From assembly GCF_000463155.2 (NCBI RefSeq), contig NZ_AWFZ01000031.1:1-36976 (forward strand): a stretch of DNA of 36,976 nucleotides, read 5' to 3'. A program made the translations under genes and the position numbers. The DNA comes from Siccibacter turicensis LMG 23730 (GTDB taxonomy: Bacteria > Pseudomonadota > Gammaproteobacteria > Enterobacterales > Enterobacteriaceae). Below the pieces are notes generated by a model. The model ran no database searches and was not told the origin of the DNA. It was given only the letters and a program-made list of their open reading frames with translations. Below, in pieces: positions 29,298 to 35,474 of this stretch (position 1 is its first letter; each line of letters starts with the position of its first letter).

Positions 29298-29353
29298 GGT
29301 AATAATCGCTCCGCTAATTTAAAAGGAAGGGCGCTGGTACACGCTACCCGTTA

Positions 29354-29388
29354 ATTGCATATTAGGCTCAAAGCGCCTAATATGCAAT
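29354..29388. repeat. Perfect 14-bp inverted repeat, copy 2 of the ATATTAGGC palindrome
   Basis: ATTGCATATTAGGC, a 7-base loop, GCCTAATATGCAAT. It lies upstream of the exported protein gene. Related to 27843-27867. Confidence 0.85.
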
Positions 29389-29406
29389 AGCAACGAACAA
29401 AAAAAA

Positions 29407-29420
29407 GTGCCATTAGGCAC
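29407..29420. promoter_or_regulatory. GTGCC operator without a clear promoter
   Basis: GTGCCATTAGGCAC. No good -10 beside it on either strand. Gap 29298-29589 holds no gene. Confidence 0.55.
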
Positions 29421-29464
29421 ACAAACGCAACAGGCACATACTCAGATCTGTTCAGAGGGTAGGG

Positions 29465-29494
29465 TTAAATCAGTGCCGTTTGGCACTGATTTAA
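29465..29494. promoter_or_regulatory. 30-bp palindrome with a GTGCC operator at its centre
   Basis: Arms TTAAATCAGTGCC and GGCACTGATTTAA pair perfectly over 13 bp around GTTT. The centre is the operator variant GTGCCGTTTGGCAC (29473-29486). It is the most symmetric of the ten sites. Confidence 0.75.
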
Positions 29495-29550
29495 CATAAC
29501 AATGATTATGCGCCCTAAGTTGTTGATATGTAAGTATTATCTATCTGGCT

Positions 29551-29577
29551 GGCGCTGCACCAATCAGCCGCAGCGCC
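29551..29577 (-). terminator. Hairpin at the end of the SprT-like operon
   Basis: GGCGCTGC and GCAGCGCC, perfect 8-bp arms, just after the stop of the leftward 189-residue gene. No U run is visible, so termination strength is uncertain. Confidence 0.5.
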
Positions 29578-29589
29578 TTATCTACTTCT

Positions 29590-30159
29590 TCAACTCTTTG
29601 AATTGATATTCAGGACTTTGTTTTTCCACTCATCAAAGCTCAGGTCACTTTTATAGAAGGTTTTCCACTTTTTATAATGCTCAAAAGTTGCATCATTTAG
29701 ATCATCCTTTTCGCATATTTTTTTATTCTGCCGAGCAATAACTTTACCTTTGCGCTTTTGCATTTTCTCATACAAGCGTAAAAAACGAGCGCCAAAAATA
29801 TATTTAATATAATTCCGCTCTAAGAGTTCAGAGATATAAGCAGCTATATTAACCGTTGCATGAAATGTAGCGAATACAATTACACATAAGAACAAACCAG
29901 CCATAAAAAACTGCATTATTTCAGGAAACGACAACTCTAACCTATCCCACCACGAACTATACTCATGAATTGATTGAGGGAAAGAGCCTTTCTTTCCTGT
30001 CAACGAATCAAGAATAGAGGCCGAAAGCCACATGATAGGATTAAAAACACCAAACAAAGAAGCAATTGAGTAATAGCAGCTTGCGAGTATCACAGCCCAA
30101 CTTAATAAAACTTCTAATAATTTAATATGCAGCAATTTATATTTTAATTTATTTCTCAT
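29590..30159 (-). CDS. Unknown membrane protein, 189 residues
   Basis: An N-terminal hydrophobic helix (LLEVLLSWAVILASCYYSIASL), a periplasmic-like loop (SFPQSIHEYSSWWDRLELSF), a second helix (MQFFMAGLFLCVIVFATF), then a basic and acidic cytoplasmic tail (KRKGKVIARQNKKI, FDEWKNKVLN). Not recognised. Start ATG 30159 has GAGGGG seven bases upstream and begins two bases after the SprT-like stop, so it is coupled to that gene. Confidence 0.7.
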   Translation of the reverse strand: MRNKLKYKLLHIKLLEVLLSWAVILASCYYSIASLFGVFNPIMWLSASILDSLTGKKGSFPQSIHEYSSWWDRLELSFPEIMQFFMAGLFLCVIVFATFHATVNIAAYISELLERNYIKYIFGARFLRLYEKMQKRKGKVIARQNKKICEKDDLNDATFEHYKKWKTFYKSDLSFDEWKNKVLNINSKS

Positions 30160-30160
30160 A

Positions 30161-30946
30161 TCAATTCCCCTCAACAATCAAATCAACTTCACAATCACCG
30201 CACATCAGGTTAGCGCTAGGTTTCGCCCACGCTTTCAAACCGCACTCAGGGCAGCAGAACGTCGCACGGCCTGTAGCGCCCTTTATAGGGGGTTTAATCA
30301 TTATCCCTGCATTAGCATCATCATTGCCATCAATAATTGCAGCCTTGCCTTTGCTTACTGTCTCAGTAAGTTTGCTGATAAGCTCCTTATCGTTTTTGTC
30401 TGTTACCTTAAGCCAATCATCAAGAATATCGAGATTGGCCTTTGAAGGGATTACAGCACCCTCAGACCACTTATCATACCAGGAGATCGAAAAGCCATTT
30501 TTAAGCAGGTCATAAACTGCGGTCTGAAAGCGCCCACCGCGAATAATGTAATGAGTCATTTGCTGACCCGTCTTTTTCCCGCCAGGCATTCCCGTATTAG
30601 ACGGCATCAAACCTACTTCTTCCATCTTCTTGCCCCAAACCCGATCATGATACCCGCCCCTGCACTGCTTTACGCCTGGCGTGTAATGCTGCCATACGTG
30701 AACCATTTCATGACAAAGCGTAGAGAGCGTATCAGCGAGGGAGCGACCACCAAAATAATCTGGATTCATCGCCAGTTCGGACAGCACCGACTCCCCCGCA
30801 AAACGTGACGGAGCAAAATAGCCGAAGGTGTTACGCCCCCGCTGTAGAGTCAAAAGCATATCCGGCAGATCACCATTAAAAAGCGTTGTATTGAAAAAAT
30901 CGTATGCTTGCTGGAGTTCGCTATAGGCTTTGATTGCTGGCTTCAT
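30161..30946 (-). CDS. SprT-like zinc metalloprotein
   Basis: A 261-residue protein with the metal site HEMVH (His79, Glu80, His83) in LCHEMVHVWQH, preceded by AYDFFNTTLFNGDLPD, the typical SprT-like entry helix. The middle part is plasmid-specific, and a C-terminal zinc ribbon (CCPECGLKAW and CGDC) ends it. SprT/SPRTN-type proteins are metalloproteases tied to DNA-protein crosslinks in eukaryotes; bacterial roles are unclear. On a conjugative plasmid, one can speculate about removal of covalent relaxase-DNA links. I choose ATG 30946 (AGAAAGAG upstream), not the TTG at 30979 that lies in an operator palindrome. Promoter P6 contains the GTGCC operator. Confidence 0.85.
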   Translation of the reverse strand: MKPAIKAYSELQQAYDFFNTTLFNGDLPDMLLTLQRGRNTFGYFAPSRFAGESVLSELAMNPDYFGGRSLADTLSTLCHEMVHVWQHYTPGVKQCRGGYHDRVWGKKMEEVGLMPSNTGMPGGKKTGQQMTHYIIRGGRFQTAVYDLLKNGFSISWYDKWSEGAVIPSKANLDILDDWLKVTDKNDKELISKLTETVSKGKAAIIDGNDDANAGIMIKPPIKGATGRATFCCPECGLKAWAKPSANLMCGDCEVDLIVEGN

Positions 30947-30961
30947 CTCTTTCTTCTCATT

Positions 30962-30979
30962 TTGTATTGTACAATACAA
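30962..30979. promoter_or_regulatory. Palindrome TTGTATTGTACAATACAA, copy 2
   Basis: A perfect 18-bp palindrome immediately downstream of the P6 -10, near the transcript start. Copy 1 at 17881 has one mismatch. A second regulator for the SprT-like operon is likely. Confidence 0.65.
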
Positions 30980-31006
30980 TTATAGTGCCATACGGCACTA
31001 TTGCAA
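30979..31006 (-). promoter_or_regulatory. Operator-in-spacer promoter P6 (SprT-like operon)
   Basis: Minus strand: TTGCAA, 16 bp, TATAAT; operator GTGCCATACGGCAC at 30985-30998. Confidence 0.85.
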
Positions 31007-31011
31007 GCGAT

Positions 31012-31103
31012 TAATACACCAAAATAATTGACGGAATCAGGCGCGTGAGGCTCACGCTGCCGCAGCTGGCCAGCTCGCCGGCGTTTAATGAGATTTCTTT
31101 CAA
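31012..31103 (-). repeat. Dispersed repeat, copy C (inverted, core only)
   Basis: Reverse complement of the core and right part of copies A and B: AACGCCGGCGAGCTGG, the perfect GCGTGAG-C-CTCACGC repeat and GATTCCGTCAATTATTTTGG. The left third is diverged. It ends beside promoter P6. Confidence 0.85.
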
Positions 31104-31157
31104 ATCATGAGCTTATGGTGAATGGCAAGTAACAAAAATCAGACTGATAATTTGAAC

Positions 31158-31184
31158 AAAAAAAAGCCCGCTCAGGCGGGCTTA
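31158..31184 (-). terminator. Terminator after the DUF1496-like gene
   Basis: GCCCGC, TCAG, GCGGGC; nine T follow on the minus strand. End of the long leftward transfer block. Confidence 0.9.
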
Positions 31185-31193
31185 AAGATAGTG

Positions 31194-31505
31194 TTATTTT
31201 TTTTCGATTGGCCGGATTTTTGGTGAGCCGTTTTCCTCGCCACAGAACTGTTTTCCTGCATCAACAACAGCGCCTTGTGTATATAGCTTGCCGTCGAAGT
31301 AGCAGGATGTTTGTGCTTGTTCAGATACCCGCCCTGCGTTCTGCTTTACCAACTCTTTTAGCAGCGCGTTAGTTTCGGCGTTTTGTGTTTTGATCTGCTC
31401 AAGAACTACAGCAGCATTTGTATCAACAACTGGCGTACTAGCAGCAAAGCTGGATGCCGCAAACATACTACTCAGCAGAACAGCAACCTTCAAAATTTTG
31501 TTCAT
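31194..31505 (-). CDS. Exported small protein with a DUF1496-like C-terminus
   Basis: A 103-residue protein with a signal peptide (LKVAVLLSSMFAASSFAAS). A helix (LEQIKTQNAETNALLKELVK) is followed by TSCYFDGKLYTQGAVVDAGKQFC, in part, in which the two Cys and the YxxGxxYxxGAV pattern resemble DUF1496 periplasmic proteins. Function unknown; possibly envelope-related. The start overlaps the stop of the 113-residue gene by one base. Confidence 0.7.
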   Translation of the reverse strand: MNKILKVAVLLSSMFAASSFAASTPVVDTNAAVVLEQIKTQNAETNALLKELVKQNAGRVSEQAQTSCYFDGKLYTQGAVVDAGKQFCGEENGSPKIRPIEKK

Positions 31506-31846
31506 TAATCATTTCCTTCCGGTTTAAGTTTACCCACAACAACCGCCCCGCGCGTAATGCTGTAACCAACATCACCAACATAATTTTTATTATCCTGAAA
31601 GCACTGATCACTTGAGCCAATATTAATAGGCACGATGTTGATAACGTCATACCCTGCGCTATCAAGCTTGTTATAGCTCTCAGCAAGCTTTGCGGCATAA
31701 TCATCTAAATCAGGAACATTGTTAACATAGTCTTTAACGATTTTGGGATCACCCAGGCCTAAAAACCCTGTTCGCTGTAGTTTTTTTTGTGATGCGCAAG
31801 GCACATAAAACCAGTCAGTAACAAATTTATCTTTTCTCTGACTCAC
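31505..31846 (-). CDS. Unknown protein, 113 residues, GTG start
   Basis: A soluble protein (VTDWFYVPCASQKKLQRTGF, in part; later AGYDVINIVPINIGSSDQCF and GYSITRGAVVVGKL). The strand-rich end, with GYDVINIVPI and TRGAVVVGKL, recalls small proteins of the type 'Gly-Tyr-Asp/Glu-Val-Val-Asn'. No family named. The GTG at 31846 has GGGGGCGGC upstream. It is 12 bases past the hns-like gene and is cotranscribed with it. Confidence 0.7.
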   Translation of the reverse strand: MSQRKDKFVTDWFYVPCASQKKLQRTGFLGLGDPKIVKDYVNNVPDLDDYAAKLAESYNKLDSAGYDVINIVPINIGSSDQCFQDNKNYVGDVGYSITRGAVVVGKLKPEGND

Positions 31847-31858
31847 TACGCCGCCCCC

Positions 31859-32284
31859 TTATTTTTCATCATCAGGAATCAAAAAATCGTCCAGTTTCTT
31901 TCCTGCTGCTATAGCTTCCTCAATTGCTTTAGGTTTACGCCCTCTGCCCGTCCAGTATTGCATTTCACCGTTAACTTCAAACTGATATTTAGCGGGAACC
32001 TGCTGTACTACCCGTTTTTTTCGGGTGCTACCAGTATCAGAAGCGCCTGTTAGTTCCTCAACTGAAAATCCCTCACTGGCGATCATCTCAAGCAGTTCAC
32101 GTTTACGTGCATCACGCTGTTCACGTTCTTTAGCTTCACGTTCCGCATCTTCACGGAGTTCTTCAACTACAGCGTTGAACTTTTGAGCCATATCCTTAAG
32201 TAACTCAAAGTCAACTTCACGCGCAAACGCTCTCAATGAACGAATGTTAGAAAGAACTTTACGGACGTTATCAGATTCACTCAT
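31859..32284 (-). CDS. hns: Plasmid H-NS-like silencer
   Basis: A 141-residue H-NS-family protein. The N-terminal coiled-coil oligomerisation domain (VRKVLSNIRSLRAFAREVDFELL, in part; then EELREDAEREAKEREQRDAR) covers residues 5-75. The C-terminal DNA-binding domain has YQFEVNGEMQYWTGRGRKPKA, in part, with the AT-hook-like TGRGRKP near residue 113. Plasmid H-NS copies prevent titration of the host protein and reduce the cost of an AT-rich plasmid. With hha it forms a complete pair. GAGGAACCGCC precedes the ATG, and the leader carries an AT palindrome. Confidence 0.94.
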   Translation of the reverse strand: MSESDNVRKVLSNIRSLRAFAREVDFELLKDMAQKFNAVVEELREDAEREAKEREQRDARKRELLEMIASEGFSVEELTGASDTGSTRKKRVVQQVPAKYQFEVNGEMQYWTGRGRKPKAIEEAIAAGKKLDDFLIPDDEK

Positions 32285-32331
32285 GGCGGTTCCTCTTAGT
32301 GTGATTAGTTAAGTACGACACTAGCTATAAA

Positions 32332-32346
32332 TTATATTTAATATAA
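32332..32346. promoter_or_regulatory. AT palindrome in the hns leader
   Basis: TTATATTTAATATAA, perfect consensus, between topB and hns. Confidence 0.6.
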
Positions 32347-32381
32347 ATACAAGGAAAAGCGGGGATTCCTCCCCGCGCCTT

Positions 32382-34562
32382 TTATGCTTTACGGGCGGCA
32401 AACTCAAAAGTTACCCGTTTTTGTTCTTTGTCAATTACAAGCGCTGCCTCAAATGATTTTCCAGCTTTGGATTTAAAGCCTTTAATTACTTTCGTCCTGC
32501 CAGCGTTCATGAGTAATTGCATTTGATTGTCTGTCAGTTCTTTTTCAGCAATTTTACGCCAGATTTTGAAAGCACAACCTTCATTCTGACAAGCATAGAC
32601 TTTAGGTGTTAGCTTCATTTCAGAAGAACAACAGAAACATTTACCGACAGGTTTATTATCAGCGAAATTTTGAGCAGCAGAAACGATACCTTGTGAAAGC
32701 TCAGGATTCATAAGCTCTTTAACGGTATTGTTAATATTAATAATGAAATCGCCTAACTCAAGATCACCTTCCATTATCATCATTTGTTGCTCATGCCATA
32801 ATGCTGTCATATCAGGCGCTGAAACCGCTACAGGGAGGTTTTTAATAAAGCCTATACCTTTCTCAGTCGGAATAAGTTTCCCGTTCTGTACGGTGAAATA
32901 GCCCGTAGTTTCGAGATTGCTGATAATCGTTGCTCGCGTAGCTGGCGTACCGATACCGCCACGTTCCCCTTTCTTACCTTTGTCTTTGCTTAACAAAAGC
33001 TGTTTAATGTGAGGATCGGTAACGTAACGACTAACACGTTTCAAATCTTCAAGGAAGGTTTTCATAGTGTAGACAGGTAGCGGTTTGGTTTCTTTCTTAT
33101 CTACACGGACATCATTACAAACCCCTACATCATCTACTTTCATAGCACTGATAGCATCAAAAGCCGAATCGGTGTTTTCCTCTGCACTTTCATCATCGGA
33201 ATCCTCAGCTTCAAGGGCAGTCCAGCCAGGGCTAACGAGTTTTGTTGCGCTCCCACCAAAGCGATAACCCTCACACTCGATAATAACTTTTGCTGATTGG
33301 TATTTCTTATCATCGAGGAATTGAAGCAGATAGCGTAATACTATAGCTTCATAAACCTTTTTCTCTTTTGAAGTAAGCTTATCAAGATTTCGCGGTTCTG
33401 CCGAAGGAATGATACCAGTATGTGCGCTTACATTATCATCGTTAAACGCAATACCTTTACGTTTAATATTGAATCCGTTGTTATTAATAACGGATTCAAG
33501 TATCCCGCCGCTAATATATTTCTTTAAAGCCTCTAAGGTTGCGGGTGCTTCATCATATTGATCGCTTGTAAGATAACGACAATCCGAGCGGTTATAGGAA
33601 ATAGCAGCTATCTCTTTAGAGCGTAGCTTTTGAGTAATTTCCATTGTTTCCGTTGGATCAATGTTATCTTTTAACATATAGGCTTGAAGCCCTAACAGGT
33701 CAAAAGGTAGCGGTGGTGGCGTATGCTTATCCTCCACTTTCGCAACAACCACAGTTGAGGGCTTCATAACACATGCTGATTTAATGTTTTCCGCCACTTC
33801 TGGAGATAATATTTTTCCATCTGTAGCAAACTTATCATCAGCAATAAGTTTTAAATAAACAGATTTCAAAATGTCATGGCTGGAATAAACATCATAGTAA
33901 TTAGATTTAACATGGTTTTTAAAATCTTCATAGCGCTTAACTATCAAGCCGAGCATAGGCGTTTGTACCCTACCACACGTAAGCTTACCATTGCCGCCAT
34001 GCTGACGATTTAGAAGCGTATAATAGCGCGTCATGTTAAGACCATAAATCTGATCGCCTTTAGCCCTGGCTAAAGCCTTTAATGCAAGGCGAATAAATTT
34101 TTCAGAATTACCGTCCTGCAATTTTGAAAGAGCTTTTTTGGCTGCATTAACGTTCAGGTCATTCAGCAATAACCGCTGAACAGGCTTGTTATAATTCTCT
34201 TTCCAAAGAATTTCCCTAACCAACAACTCACCTTCATCATCGGGATCGCCAGCATTAATAACCGATGATGATTTTCGTAGCAAATCAGTAATGATTTTGT
34301 ATTGCCGCTCTACATAACCGTTTTCAGTAGTTTTAACTTCATGGGAAACTTCGGTTAGATCCATCGGCAAATCTGACATAACCCATGTTTTATAAGAAGG
34401 GTTAACTTTATCAGGAGGTGTAAGTACCAGCATATGACCATAACACCAAGTAACAACGTTGTTATTTGCGCATTCCCAATAACCACTTTTCTTAACTTCA
34501 CCGCCGAACGCTTTAGCAATAATTTCAGCTAACTCAGGTTTCTCTGCAATAGTTAAAATCAT
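32382..34562 (-). CDS. topB: Topoisomerase III
   Basis: A 726-residue type IA topoisomerase. TOPRIM motif NAGDPDDEGELL lies at about residues 102-113, and the active-site Tyr (about 323) in ISYNRSDCRYLT. RGGIGTPATRATIISNLE marks the core. One zinc finger (about 639-662: CFCCSS then ACQNEGC) and a repaired-like C-terminal domain follow. It decatenates plasmid copies or relaxes DNA during transfer. topB genes are usual in IncP- and IncX-type backbones. The ATG at 34562 has GAAGGGGGCTAT upstream. The helical gate region has a long acidic insert (EAEDSDDESAEENTDSAFD). No defect seen. Confidence 0.95.
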   Translation of the reverse strand: MILTIAEKPELAEIIAKAFGGEVKKSGYWECANNNVVTWCYGHMLVLTPPDKVNPSYKTWVMSDLPMDLTEVSHEVKTTENGYVERQYKIITDLLRKSSSVINAGDPDDEGELLVREILWKENYNKPVQRLLLNDLNVNAAKKALSKLQDGNSEKFIRLALKALARAKGDQIYGLNMTRYYTLLNRQHGGNGKLTCGRVQTPMLGLIVKRYEDFKNHVKSNYYDVYSSHDILKSVYLKLIADDKFATDGKILSPEVAENIKSACVMKPSTVVVAKVEDKHTPPPLPFDLLGLQAYMLKDNIDPTETMEITQKLRSKEIAAISYNRSDCRYLTSDQYDEAPATLEALKKYISGGILESVINNNGFNIKRKGIAFNDDNVSAHTGIIPSAEPRNLDKLTSKEKKVYEAIVLRYLLQFLDDKKYQSAKVIIECEGYRFGGSATKLVSPGWTALEAEDSDDESAEENTDSAFDAISAMKVDDVGVCNDVRVDKKETKPLPVYTMKTFLEDLKRVSRYVTDPHIKQLLLSKDKGKKGERGGIGTPATRATIISNLETTGYFTVQNGKLIPTEKGIGFIKNLPVAVSAPDMTALWHEQQMMIMEGDLELGDFIININNTVKELMNPELSQGIVSAAQNFADNKPVGKCFCCSSEMKLTPKVYACQNEGCAFKIWRKIAEKELTDNQMQLLMNAGRTKVIKGFKSKAGKSFEAALVIDKEQKRVTFEFAARKA

Positions 34563-34579
34563 ATAGCCCCCTTCGCCAT

Positions 34580-34594
34580 TTATATTAGATATAA
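34580..34594. promoter_or_regulatory. AT palindrome in the topB leader
   Basis: TTATATTAGATATAA, near-consensus, about 18 bases upstream of the topB start. Confidence 0.5.
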
Positions 34595-34603
34595 TATTGG
34601 ATT

Positions 34604-35005
34604 TTATTTGATTACTTCAAAAACATGAAACACCATTTTTTCTACATACGCCGTGCCAATGTATATACTATTATCAATAACTCCTTCTCCTGTTGGTACA
34701 ACCATAAAAGAACGCTTCACGTTCTCTTTTCCTTCTGGTACAACCGCCCACAGATAAACATGATCCTGACCGCCTTTCACAGTCAAAACCTGCGCGCTGT
34801 CAGGAAGCATTAAAGCCGTTAGGTTGGAAGGATTTAATTCATACTTAAGAATAATGCCCGCCTCTGTACTAAATGAGTTCCCATTTACCTTGTTGCGCGT
34901 GGTTGGCTTTCTTTTTGCTTTAGAAGAATTCTTAGCAAAGAGAATGATACAAACGACAACAAAGAGTAAAAAGAACCAGGGTAAAGTCGATGCAAAATTG
35001 TCCAT
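34604..35005 (-). CDS. Membrane-anchored protein with a DUF7352-like domain
   Basis: A 133-residue protein: one N-terminal helix (LPWFFLLFVVVCIILFA), a basic linker (KAKRKPTTRNK), then a beta-rich domain, LKYELNPSNLTALMLPDSAQ, LWAVVPEGKENVKRSF, VVPTGEG, YIGTAYVEKMVFHVFEV. The Tyr-Glu-Leu start, 'leu-trp-ala-val' centre and 'val-phe-his-val-phe-glu' end match small phage proteins grouped as DUF7352, which lack the membrane anchor. Function unknown. GAGGTGATTAT precedes the ATG. Own promoter P7. Confidence 0.7.
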   Translation of the reverse strand: MDNFASTLPWFFLLFVVVCIILFAKNSSKAKRKPTTRNKVNGNSFSTEAGIILKYELNPSNLTALMLPDSAQVLTVKGGQDHVYLWAVVPEGKENVKRSFMVVPTGEGVIDNSIYIGTAYVEKMVFHVFEVIK

Positions 35006-35032
35006 ATAATCACCTCATGAAAAGACTCATTT

Positions 35033-35061
35033 AGTATAGTGCCATATGGCACATAGGGCAA
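35033..35061 (-). promoter_or_regulatory. Operator-in-spacer promoter P7
   Basis: Minus strand: TTGCCC, 17 bp, TATACT; operator GTGCCATATGGCAC at 35039-35052. Drives the DUF7352-like gene and probably topB and hns. It starts right after the terminator of the T4SS operon. Confidence 0.8.
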
Positions 35062-35063
35062 TA

Positions 35064-35088
35064 TAAAAAAGCCCCTTAACGGGGCTTA
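35064..35088 (-). terminator. Terminator of the virB-virD4-trbM operon
   Basis: AAGCCCC, TTAAC, GGGGCTT; six T follow on the minus strand, right past the trbM-like stop. Confidence 0.88.
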
Positions 35089-35092
35089 GCGA

Positions 35093-35458
35093 TCAAAAAC
35101 TTTTCAGCTTTCCAAACTTCTTCAAAATCTGCTTTACAATATCAGGATCTGCCGAAGGACAACCGTTTATAAATTTTGTACGCTTTTTAAGCGTTTTTAC
35201 AGGATCAAAAATACCGTGCTTTTTAGTGGCCTTAATCGATTTGAAAGCCTTAACAGCAGCATTACACTCGTTCTGGCTGTTCCCTGTCATTTGACCGTAT
35301 AAGCACGTCACAGCAACGCACGGATCACCGCTGTCGGGGCTTTCCTCGCTAGGATCAGAGGAAACCCCTTCAAATGGTGCAAGCGCGTTAGCAGCGAGCG
35401 CACCAGATGAAGTAACAAGCGTTGCTGAAAGAATCAAAGCAGTGAAAATTGTTTTCAT
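35093..35458 (-). CDS. trbM: TrbM/KikA-family exported protein
   Basis: A 121-residue periplasmic protein, signal peptide KTIFTALILSATLVTSSGALAA (in part). The mature part follows the TrbM/KikA pattern: DPCVAVTCLYGQMTGNSQNEC, in part, AVKAFKSIKATKKHGIFDPVKT, then FINGCPSADPDIVKQI. Four Cys likely form disulfides. RP4 trbM and pKM101 kikA lie in transfer clusters; the exact role is not known. ATG 35458 follows GGGGGGTTTT. Last gene of the T4SS operon, directly after virD4. Confidence 0.88.
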   Translation of the reverse strand: MKTIFTALILSATLVTSSGALAANALAPFEGVSSDPSEESPDSGDPCVAVTCLYGQMTGNSQNECNAAVKAFKSIKATKKHGIFDPVKTLKKRTKFINGCPSADPDIVKQILKKFGKLKSF

Positions 35459-35474
35459 AAAACCCCCCTTCTTT

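Noticed and set aside
30946-30979. TTG start for the SprT-like protein
   Set aside because: It lies in the 18-bp operator palindrome at about the transcript start; ATG 30946 fits better.
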